52,749 bases of DNA from Chloroflexota bacterium. GTDB lineage: Bacteria; Chloroflexota; Dehalococcoidia; SM23-28-2; RBG-16-64-32. This document shows positions 6,248-15,007 of this stretch, one piece after another (position 1 is the stretch's first letter; each line of letters starts with the position of its first letter). The translations under genes were made by a program, and so were the position numbers. The stretch covers positions 11,243 through 63,991 of the forward strand of contig JADFRV010000001.1 of the NCBI GenBank assembly GCA_022561095.1, read 5' to 3'. The notes under the pieces were generated by a model. It had not been told where the DNA came from. It ran no database searches and saw only the letters and a program-made list of their open reading frames with translations.

Positions 6248-7282
6248 ATGATCCCTATCGAATGGCTGCCGGACGGCCGCGTACGGCTAATAGACCAGAC
6301 GAAGCTCCCCCACGATGAGACCTACCTGGAGACCTCCGATTATCGCGACTTGGTGACGGCGATCAGCCAGATGAAGGTGCGCGGAGCCCCCCTCATAGGC
6401 ATCACCGCCGCCTACGCGCTGGCCCTCGCCTCCCGCGAGACGAGCGCAACCGATAGGGACGAGCTCATGTCGCGGCTGCGTACAGCGGCCGAGGAGCTGC
6501 GCGCAACCCGACCGACGGCGGTGAACCTGGCCTGGGCGCTGGAGCGTGCGCTCCGGGTCGCCGAGGGCGCCACCGACCCCCAGAGTGCCATCGACGCCTT
6601 GGAGACCGAGGCCCGCCGCATCCATGAGGAGGACGTCGCGGCCTGCCACGCCATCGGAGCCAACGGCGCCTCCCTTCTGGACGCGGAAACCACCCTTCTC
6701 ACCCACTGCAACACAGGCTCCCTGGCCACCGGCGGCTATGGCACCGCCCTGGGCGTGGTACGCGCGGCCTGGGAGCAGGGCAAGCTGGAACGCGTATACG
6801 TTACGGAGACGCGACCCCTGCTTCAGGGAGCGCGTCTGACCGCCTGGGAGCTCCAGCGAGAAGGTATCCCTTTTACGCTGGCGGTGGACAGCGCCGCCGG
6901 ATCGCTCCTGCGGCGCGGCCTGGTGCGGGCCGTGGTGGTCGGGGCGGACCGCATCGCCGCCAACGGCGACCTGGCGAACAAGATCGGGACATACACGCTG
7001 GCGGTGCTGGCCGGGGAGAACGGCGTCCCCTTCTATGCGGCGGCGCCCACCAGCACCATCGACCCGAACACGCCCAGCGGCGACGATATCCCCATCGAGG
7101 AGCGCGACCCGGCAGAGGTCACCGCCCTGGTGGGAATGGGCACGACAGCGGCCAACCCGGCCTTCGACGTGACGCCCTCCCGCTACGTGAGCGCGATCAT
7201 CACCGAGAACGGCGTGGCCAGCCCGCCCTACAAGGAGTCCCTGGTCGCTCTCCTGAGGGAGGAGGCGCCCTCCCGTGGCTGA
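6248..7282 (+). CDS. mtnA: S-methyl-5-thioribose-1-phosphate isomerase
   Basis: Isomerises 5-methylthioribose-1-phosphate to methylthioribulose-1-phosphate in methionine salvage, using the product of MtnP. The 344-residue protein has MKVRGAPLIG (42-51), the catalytic cysteine C154 in THCNTGSLATGG and the catalytic aspartate D234 in VVGADRIAANGD, matching C160 and D240 of Bacillus MtnA. The start is ATG 6248 (MIPIEWLPDG); an upstream TTG at 6224 lies in the terminator T run. It is the first gene behind the SAM riboswitch. The later salvage enzymes (MtnB, MtnC/W, MtnD) are not in the window, so the fate of the product is unknown here. Confidence 0.96.
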   Translation: MIPIEWLPDGRVRLIDQTKLPHDETYLETSDYRDLVTAISQMKVRGAPLIGITAAYALALASRETSATDRDELMSRLRTAAEELRATRPTAVNLAWALERALRVAEGATDPQSAIDALETEARRIHEEDVAACHAIGANGASLLDAETTLLTHCNTGSLATGGYGTALGVVRAAWEQGKLERVYVTETRPLLQGARLTAWELQREGIPFTLAVDSAAGSLLRRGLVRAVVVGADRIAANGDLANKIGTYTLAVLAGENGVPFYAAAPTSTIDPNTPSGDDIPIEERDPAEVTALVGMGTTAANPAFDVTPSRYVSAIITENGVASPPYKESLVALLREEAPSRG

Positions 7283-8159
7283 GGCGAGGGTAGGCGTCAT
7301 CGGCGGCAGCGGCTTCTACCAGATGGACGGCCTCACCGACGCCGATGAACTGCACGTCGATACGCCCTACGGCGAGCCCAGCAGCGCCATCGTCTTGGGA
7401 ACGCTGGAAGGTGAGCGCATCGCCTTCCTGTCCAGGCACGGGCCCGGCCACCGCATCCTGCCTCAGGAGCTACCGGACAGGGCCAACATCTACGCTATGA
7501 AGACCCTGGGCGTGGAGACCATCGTCGGCGTCAGCGCGGTGGGCAGCCTGCGAGAGGAGATCAAGCCCCTGCACCTGCTGGTGCCGGACCAGATCATCGA
7601 CCGCACGCGGGGGCGGCGACCTTCTACCTTCTTCGGCGAGGGGCTTGTCGCCCACATCAGCTTCGCTGACCCGTTCTGCCCGGAGCTGCGGCCGGCTCTG
7701 ATCGCCTCGGCGCGAGAGGCGGGAGCGACGGCCCACAGCGGCGGCACTTACGTGGCGGTCGAGGGGCCGGCCTTCTCCACACGGGCCGAATCGAACCTCT
7801 ACCGCACCTGGGGCGCGGACGTCATCGGCATGACGGCGCTGCCGGAGGCCAAGCTGGCCCGCGAGGCCGAGATATGCTACGCCATTCTGGCCTGCGCGAC
7901 AGACTACGACTGCTGGCACGACGACGAGGCGGATGTCACGGCGGACCTGATCGTGGCCAACCTCCAAAAGAACGTTGCGGTGTCCCAGGAGGCCGTGCGG
8001 CTGTTCCTTCGCCGCCTGCCATCTGAGCGACAGTGTGGCTGCCGGAGCGCTCTCGCGAACGCCCTGGTGACCCCTCTCGATCTCGTCCCTCCGGCCACCC
8101 TGGCGAGGCTGGAGCCACTGATAGCAAAGTACGTAACAGCGGCAGGAAAGGCGCGCTGA
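7275..8159 (+). CDS. mtnP: S-methyl-5'-thioadenosine phosphorylase
   Basis: Phosphorolyses MTA to adenine and methylthioribose-1-phosphate. The 294-residue protein is a PNP/MTAP class II phosphorylase with the phosphate loop GGSGFY (10-15), SRHGPGH, the substrate segment VEGPAFSTRAES and GMTALPEAKLAREAEI. It has a GTG start overlapping mtnA by 8 bp, so the two are translationally coupled. Its products feed MtnA (same operon) and Apt (preceding gene). The C-terminal 60 residues are typical in length. Confidence 0.95.
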   Translation: MAEARVGVIGGSGFYQMDGLTDADELHVDTPYGEPSSAIVLGTLEGERIAFLSRHGPGHRILPQELPDRANIYAMKTLGVETIVGVSAVGSLREEIKPLHLLVPDQIIDRTRGRRPSTFFGEGLVAHISFADPFCPELRPALIASAREAGATAHSGGTYVAVEGPAFSTRAESNLYRTWGADVIGMTALPEAKLAREAEICYAILACATDYDCWHDDEADVTADLIVANLQKNVAVSQEAVRLFLRRLPSERQCGCRSALANALVTPLDLVPPATLARLEPLIAKYVTAAGKAR

Positions 8160-9055
8160 TGGTCGATACCGCCCTCCCCAACGACCGGCAAGCAGCCAGC
8201 GCTGAATACAGCGTCGAGCGGTTGGTCAGCCCCGCGGCCATTCGCCCCCTGCTGGTCCCCGAGGGCGCCTACGCGGCCTACGCCCTCGCCCAGTTGGCGC
8301 CGCCGTTTCTCGCCCATAGTGAGTGGTGGTCGGCAAGCGGCCCTGCCGGACGCGCCCTCGTCCTCCACTCACGGGGAGGCCTGGGCCGCGCCATGGTCAC
8401 TCTGGGCGACGCGACGGCGCTCGACGCCCTCCTGAGACTCCACCCGGGACCGCGGTTCTCGTTCGCCAGCTTGCGGCCGGAGCATAGGGAAGTGCTGCAG
8501 CGCTACTTCATTCTCATCCGCAACGAGCCTATGGTGCGTATGTCCGTCACCAAGGAGACGTTCAGACCCGTGGAGGGAGAAACGTCACGGCTGCTTGGAC
8601 GAGACATCGGCCGCATCAACCGGCTGTACGCAGCCGAGGGAGGCCCGGCCTCCTACACGTCACGCCACGTGGATCAGGGCGTATACTACGGGATCATCGC
8701 AAACGGGAAACTGGTCAGTATCGCGGGGACGCACGTGAATTCTCCCGGGGAGCGTATAGCGGTGGCAGGAAACGTGTTCACTCATCCCCTCCACCGCGGC
8801 GGCGGCCTGGCCACCATCGCTACCAGCGCCGTGACCCACGCTCTGCTGGAGCACTGCGACCTCGTCGCTCTGACCGTGGAGGTCAGCAACACGTCAGCCC
8901 TTGCGGTATACGACAAGCTGGGATACCGTCAAGAGTGCACCCTGTATGAGACGCCGGCGGTCCGCAAGGACGCGCTGGGGCTGGCCAGCGGCCTGCGCCG
9001 TCTGGCCGCCGGCTGGCGCGGCCGCCACCAGGGCAAGGAGATAGTATTTCGATGA
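8159..9055 (+). CDS. GNAT family N-acetyltransferase, function unknown
   Basis: A 298-residue protein; ATG at 8159 overlaps the mtnP stop (TGATG) and has AGGAAAGG upstream. The C-terminal half is a GNAT fold: VSIAGTHVN, then the acetyl-CoA loop FTHPLHRGGGLATI (about 205-218) and the usual end VEVSNTSALAVYDKLGYRQE. The N-terminal half (about 1-150) resembles the extra domain of two-domain GNATs and carries no motif I know. Its place between MTA phosphorylase and SAH hydrolase genes under a SAM riboswitch suggests an amine or amino-acid substrate linked to SAM or polyamine turnover. That is inference only. Confidence 0.85.
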   Translation: MVDTALPNDRQAASAEYSVERLVSPAAIRPLLVPEGAYAAYALAQLAPPFLAHSEWWSASGPAGRALVLHSRGGLGRAMVTLGDATALDALLRLHPGPRFSFASLRPEHREVLQRYFILIRNEPMVRMSVTKETFRPVEGETSRLLGRDIGRINRLYAAEGGPASYTSRHVDQGVYYGIIANGKLVSIAGTHVNSPGERIAVAGNVFTHPLHRGGGLATIATSAVTHALLEHCDLVALTVEVSNTSALAVYDKLGYRQECTLYETPAVRKDALGLASGLRRLAAGWRGRHQGKEIVFR

Positions 9056-9648
9056 CCAAGACGGTGGGAATCGTTCTCTTCCCAGGAGTTGAAGAACTGG
9101 ATTTCGTGGGCCCCTACGAGGTCTTTGGTGGCCTGACCTTTCAGGACCACGACTGGCGTGTGATCACTATCTCTGAAGCCGGGGACAGCGTTAAGGCTGC
9201 GAACGGGCTGAGCATCAACGTGGACCACAGCTTTGATGACGCTCCGCGGCTGGATGTGCTGCTCCTGCCGGGCGGTCTAAGCACCCGCAAAGAAGTAGAT
9301 AACCTCCGCATGATCGAGTTCGTACAGAGGGCCGGAAAAGAGGCTTCTTACGTGACCTCCGTCTGCACTGGGGCCTTTATCCTGCACAGGGCAGGGTTTC
9401 TCTTCGGCAAGCGGGCTACTACGCACTGGGGCGCCGTTCAAGGGCTCCGGGAACTAGGCGACGTGGAGGTGGTGAGCGAGCGGTTCGTCCACGATGGCTC
9501 CGTAATCACCTCGGCCGGCGTATCCGCAGGCATCGACATGGCGCTGTACCTTGTGAGCCTGCTCAAGGACGCGCAGACGGCCAAGAACGTGCAGAAGATG
9601 ATGGAGTACTACCCACAACCTCCCTCGTTTGAAGAGGCGCCCGTATGA
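9052..9648 (+). CDS. DJ-1/PfpI family protein, isonitrile hydratase-like
   Basis: A 198-residue class I glutamine amidotransferase-like (DJ-1/PfpI) protein. The nucleophile elbow is SVCTGAFIL with C105. An acidic pair in PGVEELDFVGP (E14, E15, D17) matches Pseudomonas isonitrile hydratase, as does GKRATTHWG after the elbow. No AraC-type DNA-binding domain is attached. It overlaps its neighbours by 4 bp on each side (ATGA). Relatives act on isonitriles or glyoxals, or repair glycated groups; which applies here cannot be told. Confidence 0.85.
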   Translation: MTKTVGIVLFPGVEELDFVGPYEVFGGLTFQDHDWRVITISEAGDSVKAANGLSINVDHSFDDAPRLDVLLLPGGLSTRKEVDNLRMIEFVQRAGKEASYVTSVCTGAFILHRAGFLFGKRATTHWGAVQGLRELGDVEVVSERFVHDGSVITSAGVSAGIDMALYLVSLLKDAQTAKNVQKMMEYYPQPPSFEEAPV

Positions 9649-10376
9649 CCTTCTCCATAGTCGCCCGTTGTCCGCGAACGGGGATGCTGGGTGTCGCCAC
9701 CTCAAGCAAGGCGCTGGCGGCGGGAGGCATGGTGCCCTACTGCCGCGCCGGCCTGGGCGCCATCGCCAGCCAATCGTTCGTCAACCCCTACCTGGGGATC
9801 GAAGGCATCACCCTGCTGGAGCAGGGGCTGGCCGCCGCGCGCGTCCTGGAGCGCATCATCGAGAGCGACCGCGGCCGCGATCTCCGTCAGGTGGCGATCG
9901 TCGATCGCGATGGGCACACGGCGGCCTACACCGGCGACAAGTGTATCCCCTGGGCGGGTGCGCTGGAGGGCCGGGGCCACGTCTGCCTCGGCAACATACT
10001 CGTGAGCGAGGACGTGACCAAGGCGATGGCCCACGCCTTCGAGACCAGCGATGATGAACCCCTTCCGGAACGGCTCCTTCGGGCTCTGGAGGCCGGTCAA
10101 GAGGCAGGCGGCGACCGCCGCGGCCGCCAGTCCGCCGGCATATACGTCGTCCATACGGAGGAGTACCCCTACTGCGACCTGCGGGTGGACGACCATCCGG
10201 ACCCGATACCGGAGCTGCACCGTATATTCGAGGTGTTCCAGCGGGAAGAGGCACCGTTCCTGCCGATGATGCCTCGGAAGGATGATTACACGCCTGACTG
10301 GGAAGCAGCCATTCGGATGCGTGAGATGTTGGAGTCGTCGCTGGAGGAAGAGGCGGCGGCCACGAGGGAGCGCTAA
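9645..10376 (+). CDS. DUF1028 family protein (Ntn-hydrolase-like)
   Basis: A 243-residue protein opening MTFSIVARCPRTGMLGVAT, the DUF1028 signature. The family has an N-terminal-nucleophile hydrolase fold, with the residue after Met as candidate nucleophile (here T2). The block GAIASQSFVNPYLG and the segment VDRDGHTAAYTGDKCIPWAG are also characteristic. The C-terminal 60 residues (after AGIYVV) are an acidic helical extension. It overlaps the DJ-1-like gene by 4 bp and ahcY by 1 bp. A peptidase or amidase role is presumed for the family but no substrate is known. Confidence 0.85.
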   Translation: MTFSIVARCPRTGMLGVATSSKALAAGGMVPYCRAGLGAIASQSFVNPYLGIEGITLLEQGLAAARVLERIIESDRGRDLRQVAIVDRDGHTAAYTGDKCIPWAGALEGRGHVCLGNILVSEDVTKAMAHAFETSDDEPLPERLLRALEAGQEAGGDRRGRQSAGIYVVHTEEYPYCDLRVDDHPDPIPELHRIFEVFQREEAPFLPMMPRKDDYTPDWEAAIRMREMLESSLEEEAAATRER

Positions 10377-11647
10377 TGACCAAACCTACGGTAGAGTTCG
10401 ACGTCAAGGACCTGGCCCTGGCCGAAGACGGCAACAAGCGCATAGAGTGGGCGGCGCGGGAGATGCCCGTCATCAACCTCATCCGCGAGCGTTTCGCCAA
10501 GGAGCGGCCGCTGGCCGGGTTGCGGGTATCGGCCTGCCTGCACGTGACCACGGAGACGGCGAACCTGATGCTGGCCCTGCGTGATGGCGGCGCCGAGCTG
10601 GCCCTCTGCGCCAGCAACCCCCTTTCCACGCAGGACGATGTCGCGGCCGCCCTGGTGGCGATTCACGGCATCCCTGTCCATTCCGTCCACGGCGAAGAAG
10701 ACGAGACGTACTACCGGCACATCCACGCCGTCCTGGACCAGAAGCCCCAGATCACCCTGGACGACGGCGCTGACCTTGTGGCCACCCTGCACAAGGAGCG
10801 CCGCGACCTGCTGGAGGGCGTCATCGCCGGCACGGAGGAGACGACAACGGGTGTCACACGTCTGCGGGCGATGGCCACAGACGGCGCTCTCGCCTATCCG
10901 ATCATGGGCGTAAACGATGCGGACACCAAGCACCTGTTCGACAACCGTTACGGTACCGGTCAGAGCACCCTGGACGGCATCACCCGCGCCACCAACGTCC
11001 TGTGGGCGGGCAAGAACGTCGTGGTCTGCGGATACGGCTGGTGCGGCCGCGGCGTGGCGATGCGGGCGCGCGGCCTGGGCGCCAAGGTGATCGTCACGGA
11101 GGTCCAGCCGGTGCGGGCGCTGGAGGCCGCCATGGACGGCTGCCAGGTTATGTCGCTGGCTGAGGCCGCGCCCATCGGCGACATCTTCATCACCCTCACC
11201 GGCGACGTCAACGTCATCGATCAGCACCACTTCCAGGCGATGAAGGACGGCGCCATCCTCGCTAACTCCGGTCACTTCAACGTGGAGCTGAACATCAAGG
11301 GGCTGGAAGAGATGAGCGAGACCAAGCGCCGCATACGCGAGCACGTCGAAGAGTACAGGCTGATGAACGGTAACCGCCTCTACCTGCTGGGCGAGGGCCG
11401 TCTCATCAACCTGACAGCGGCTGAGGGCCACCCGGCGAGCGTCATGGACATGAGTTTCGCCAATCAGGCGCTCTGCGTGGAGTACCTGGCCACACGGCCC
11501 CAACGGCTGCCGGTCGATGTCTACCCCGTGCCGGCTGAGATCGACCTGGAAGTGGCACGGCTGAAGCTCGCTTCCATGGGCATTACGATTGATGAGCTGA
11601 CTGACGAACAGCGCGAGTACCTCTCCTCATGGGAAGCGGGGACGTAG
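10376..11647 (+). CDS. ahcY: Adenosylhomocysteinase
   Basis: Hydrolyses S-adenosylhomocysteine to adenosine and homocysteine with tightly bound NAD, removing the inhibitor of SAM methyltransferases. The 423-residue protein has the substrate motif SACLHVTTETANL (52-64), the NAD motif GYGWCGRG (219-226) and the C-terminal NLTAAEGHPASVMDMSFANQ block. It lacks the 40-residue insertion of some families, as is common in short bacterial and archaeal forms. The start (TAATG) overlaps the preceding stop. It lies immediately upstream of metK. Confidence 0.96.
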   Translation: MTKPTVEFDVKDLALAEDGNKRIEWAAREMPVINLIRERFAKERPLAGLRVSACLHVTTETANLMLALRDGGAELALCASNPLSTQDDVAAALVAIHGIPVHSVHGEEDETYYRHIHAVLDQKPQITLDDGADLVATLHKERRDLLEGVIAGTEETTTGVTRLRAMATDGALAYPIMGVNDADTKHLFDNRYGTGQSTLDGITRATNVLWAGKNVVVCGYGWCGRGVAMRARGLGAKVIVTEVQPVRALEAAMDGCQVMSLAEAAPIGDIFITLTGDVNVIDQHHFQAMKDGAILANSGHFNVELNIKGLEEMSETKRRIREHVEEYRLMNGNRLYLLGEGRLINLTAAEGHPASVMDMSFANQALCVEYLATRPQRLPVDVYPVPAEIDLEVARLKLASMGITIDELTDEQREYLSSWEAGT

Positions 11648-11663
11648 GCAAGGAGGAAGCACA

Positions 11664-12872
11664 ATGACGATGACGTTCATGAGCTCACCGTCTCTGTACA
11701 TGACCTCGGAGTCTGTCACGGAGGGCCACCCTGACAAGCTCTGTGACCAGATTGCGGACGCCATCCTGGACGAGATCCTCGCCCATGACCCCACTGCTCA
11801 CGTGGCCTGCGAGGTGACGACCACTACCGGCCTCGTGGTCATCCTGGGCGAAATCTCCACAGCCCATCACGTGGATTACACGGGCATTGCACGCCAGGTC
11901 ATCCGCGACGTCGGCTACACGAAGCCGGAGTACGGATTCGAAGGCGATAGCTGCGGCGTCATCGTCTCCATCAAAGAGCAATCACGGGAGATATCGGCTG
12001 CCGTCGGGACCGATGAGGGCGCCGGCGACCAGGGGATCATGATGGGCTTCGCCTGCACGGAGACGGAGGAGCTGATGCCGCTGCCGATAGACCTGGCCCA
12101 TCGCCTCTGCTTCCGGCTGGCCGAATGCCGAAAACAAGGGATCCTCCCCTACCTGCGGCCGGACGGCAAGTCGCAGGTGACCGTGGAGTACTCCTACGGC
12201 GTCCCCAAGCGGGTGCAGGCGGCGGTCATCGCCGCGCAGCATGACCCCGGCGTGGACGGCAAACAGCTCTGGGACGAAGTGACGAAACAGGTCATCCGCC
12301 CCGTGCTCGGCAATTGGCTGGACGACCGTACGGACATCCACGTCAACAGCAGCGGCTCCTTCATCCTGGGCGGGCCGGCGGCGGACTCCGGGCTCTCCGG
12401 CCGCAAGAACATCGTCGATACGTATGGGGGCATAGGCCGCCACGGCGGCGGCTCCTACTCCGGCAAGGACCCCTCCAAGGTGGACCGCTCGGCCTCCTAC
12501 GCCGCCCGCTACGTTGCCAAGAACCTGGTAGCGGCCGGTCTGGCGGACCGCGTGGAGGTGGAGCTGTCCTACGCCATCGGCCACCCTCAGCCCCTGGGAA
12601 CCTCCATCGAGACGTTTGGCACTCACAAGTTCGACCACGGCGGCATCGAGAAGCTGGTCAAGGAGCACTTCGACCTCAGTCCCCAGGCGATCATCCGCGA
12701 CCTAGACCTGCGCCGGCCGATCTACCGGGCGACCTCAGCCTACGGCCACTTCGGCCGCAGCGACATCGACGCCCCCTGGGAGCGGACCGACAAGGCGGAG
12801 GCGCTGCGGCAGGCGGCGGGCCTGCCCGCGCAGGAAGCGGAGCCGACTGTCGGCCAGAGGCAACGCGCGTAG
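11664..12872 (+). CDS. metK: S-adenosylmethionine synthetase
   Basis: Makes SAM from methionine and ATP. The 402-residue enzyme has SVTEGHPDKLCDQI (17-30), GAGDQGIMMGF and the phosphate loop GGGSYSGKDPSKVDRSA. The usual YGGWGAHGGG is here YGGIGRHGGG, a small change next to the active site. The start at 11664 has AGGAGG seven bases upstream; Met6 is a possible alternative. It is the product-forming gene of the operon the SAM riboswitch controls, which closes a direct feedback loop. Confidence 0.97.
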   Translation: MTMTFMSSPSLYMTSESVTEGHPDKLCDQIADAILDEILAHDPTAHVACEVTTTTGLVVILGEISTAHHVDYTGIARQVIRDVGYTKPEYGFEGDSCGVIVSIKEQSREISAAVGTDEGAGDQGIMMGFACTETEELMPLPIDLAHRLCFRLAECRKQGILPYLRPDGKSQVTVEYSYGVPKRVQAAVIAAQHDPGVDGKQLWDEVTKQVIRPVLGNWLDDRTDIHVNSSGSFILGGPAADSGLSGRKNIVDTYGGIGRHGGGSYSGKDPSKVDRSASYAARYVAKNLVAAGLADRVEVELSYAIGHPQPLGTSIETFGTHKFDHGGIEKLVKEHFDLSPQAIIRDLDLRRPIYRATSAYGHFGRSDIDAPWERTDKAEALRQAAGLPAQEAEPTVGQRQRA

Positions 12873-12878
12873 CCAGCC

Positions 12879-13589
12879 GTGTACGCCCTAATCGTCGCCG
12901 GCGGCGAGGGCGAGCGGCTGCGGCCCCTCACCGACGAGCGGCCCAAACCGATGATCGAGGTGGCCGGCAAGCCTATCCTGGAGTACCAGATTCGCTGGCT
13001 CGCCGGTCAGGGCGTCAGCGACGTAGTCCTCCTGTGCGGCTACAAGGCGGAGGTCATCCAGGACCACTTCAGGGACGGCTCGCGCTTCAGGCTTCGCATC
13101 CAGTACTCCCTGGAGGATGAGCCCCTGGGCCGTGGCGGCGCCCTTAAGCTGGGCTCTCGCCTACTGCCCCCGAACGAGGATACAGCCATCGCCCTGAACG
13201 GCGATATCCTGACCAATCAGCCGCTGACGCCCCTGCTGCGCTATCACCGGCGCAAGAACGCCACCGCCACCGTCATGCTCACCCGTCTGCGCAGCCCCTA
13301 CGGCGTCGCCCGCCAGGACAGGGCCGGCCACATCGTCGCGTTCGAGGAGAAGCCGCTGCTGCCCCACTGGATAAACGCCGGCCTGTACGTCCTCACGCCG
13401 GAGTTCTTCCGCCGCCTCCCTGAGCGGGGCGACCACGAGACGACAACCTTCCCCGAGCTGGCGGCCGAGGGGCAGCTGTTCGGCTATCGCAGCCGCGCCT
13501 ACTGGCGGACGGTGGACACCTTTAAGGACCTGACGGAGGCCGCCGCGGAGGTGGGGCAGCTTAGGCCAGAGACAGAGACCGCGGTATGA
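12879..13589 (+). CDS. Sugar-1-phosphate nucleotidyltransferase
   Basis: A 236-residue GT-A-fold enzyme that activates a hexose-1-phosphate with NTP. The signature LIVAGGEGERLRPLT (4-18) with RPKPMIEVAGKPILEYQI is that of GDP-mannose or NDP-glucose pyrophosphorylases. ALNGDILTN supplies the metal aspartate, and EEKPLLPHWINAGLYVL the sugar pocket. There is no C-terminal left-handed beta-helix, so it is the short form. GTG start 6 bp after metK. The following phosphomannomutase/phosphoglucomutase and glucose/mannose-phosphate isomerase make GDP-mannose a reasonable product, but nucleotide and sugar are not fixed by sequence. Confidence 0.85.
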   Translation: MYALIVAGGEGERLRPLTDERPKPMIEVAGKPILEYQIRWLAGQGVSDVVLLCGYKAEVIQDHFRDGSRFRLRIQYSLEDEPLGRGGALKLGSRLLPPNEDTAIALNGDILTNQPLTPLLRYHRRKNATATVMLTRLRSPYGVARQDRAGHIVAFEEKPLLPHWINAGLYVLTPEFFRRLPERGDHETTTFPELAAEGQLFGYRSRAYWRTVDTFKDLTEAAAEVGQLRPETETAV

Positions 13590-15007
13590 CCGGGTCACCC
13601 ATCCGTTTCGGCACCGACGGCTGGCGGGCCGTCATCGGTGACGAGTTCACGTTCGAGAACGTACGCGCCTGCGCCCAAGCCACCGCCCTGCAGGTACAGG
13701 AGACCGGGCTCGCCGATCGCGGCATGGTTGTCGGATACGACACGCGGTTCGCCTCCGAGGAGTTCGCCGCCGCCGCCGCCGAGGTGCTGGCCGCCAACGG
13801 TATCCCCGTATACCTGTGCGACCGTCCGGCGCCGACGCCGGTGATAGGCTACGCCATCCTCCAACGCAAGGCAGCCGGGTCGGTGGTCATCACGGCCAGC
13901 CACAACCCGTCGCAGTACTCCGGCTTCAAGGTGCGAACGGAGTACGCGGGCGCCGCTCCGCCGGAGGTGCTGACCCGCATCGAAGCGCTCCTGGCGCGCA
14001 GCGGCCGGGCGCCCCGCCTGCCCCTGGCTGAGGCGAAGGCGAAGGGTCTGGTGGAGACGTTCGACCCGCAGCCTGAATACCTGGCCCACGTGTCGGAGCT
14101 GGTTGAGTTGGGGAGCCTGCGGGCGGCCGGACTGCGGGTGGTGGTGGACTCCATGCACGGCGCCGGCGCCGGCTACCTGCGCCGGCTCCTCGCGGGAGGC
14201 AAGACTCGAATCTGGGAGGTGCGGTCGGCGCGCAACCCGGCTTTCCCGGGTATGCACAACCCGGAACCGATCCCCCGCAACCTTTCGCCGCTGCGGCGTG
14301 CCGTCCGCCGCCACCGCGCACAGGTAGGCCTGGCCACGGACGGAGACGCCGACCGCCTGGGCGTCCTCGACGGTGAAGGGCGGTTCGTCAACCAGCTTCA
14401 GACGTTCGCTCTGCTGACCTACTACCTGCTGGAGGTACGTGGCCTGCGCGGGCCGATCATCAAATCGTTGACCACCACGGGCATGGTCCCACGGCTGGGC
14501 GAGCTGTACGGCGTACCGGTGCACGAGACCGCCGTCGGCTTCAAACACCTGGGCCCCAAGATGCGCGAAACGGACGCCATCATCGCCGGAGAGGAGTCCG
14601 GGGGCTACGCCTTCCGTGGCCACCTGCCGGAGCGAGACGGTATCCTCTCCGGGCTGTACTTCCTGGACCTGATGGCGCGGCGACGCAAGGGCGCCGCCGA
14701 CCTCGTGGCGGAGTTGTTCGATAAGGTGGGGCCGCACTACTACGATCGCGTAGACATCGAGATGTCGCCGCAGGAGCGAACGCGGATGGAGTCGAGACTG
14801 GAGGGGCTGCGCCCGAAGAGCATCGCCGGCATGAAGGTGACGGCCATCGACCGCAAGGACGGCCTGCGCTTCCGCCTGGATGACGGCGCCTGGGCCTTGA
14901 TCCGCCTGTCCGGCACGGAACCGCTTATGCGCATCTACACGGAGGTGCCCCGGGAAGAGCTGGTGGCCAAGGTGCTGAGCGAAGTCCGTGAGCTGACCGG
15001 TGTCTGA
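13586..15007 (+). CDS. Phosphoglucomutase/phosphomannomutase
   Basis: A 473-residue alpha-D-phosphohexomutase that interconverts hexose-6- and hexose-1-phosphates. The phosphoserine is S105 in VITASHNPSQYSG, the magnesium loop is TDGDADR (251-257), the sugar-specificity loop is GEESGGYAF, and the phosphate-binding loop is RLSGTEPLMRIY near the C-terminus. All four domains are present. It overlaps the nucleotidyltransferase by 4 bp and the isomerase by 8 bp. Together they route fructose-6-phosphate to an activated hexose. Confidence 0.93.
   Translation: MTGSPIRFGTDGWRAVIGDEFTFENVRACAQATALQVQETGLADRGMVVGYDTRFASEEFAAAAAEVLAANGIPVYLCDRPAPTPVIGYAILQRKAAGSVVITASHNPSQYSGFKVRTEYAGAAPPEVLTRIEALLARSGRAPRLPLAEAKAKGLVETFDPQPEYLAHVSELVELGSLRAAGLRVVVDSMHGAGAGYLRRLLAGGKTRIWEVRSARNPAFPGMHNPEPIPRNLSPLRRAVRRHRAQVGLATDGDADRLGVLDGEGRFVNQLQTFALLTYYLLEVRGLRGPIIKSLTTTGMVPRLGELYGVPVHETAVGFKHLGPKMRETDAIIAGEESGGYAFRGHLPERDGILSGLYFLDLMARRRKGAADLVAELFDKVGPHYYDRVDIEMSPQERTRMESRLEGLRPKSIAGMKVTAIDRKDGLRFRLDDGAWALIRLSGTEPLMRIYTEVPREELVAKVLSEVRELTGV

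Noticed and set aside
8033..8158. A longer start for the GNAT gene inside mtnP.
   Set aside because: The added residues are low-complexity readthrough of the mtnP end; the ATG at 8159 has a ribosome binding site and gives an ordinary overlap.
10373..11503. A 376-codon minus-strand frame opposite ahcY.
   Set aside because: Shadow of ahcY; no start signal or domain, and it would break the otherwise continuous SAM operon.
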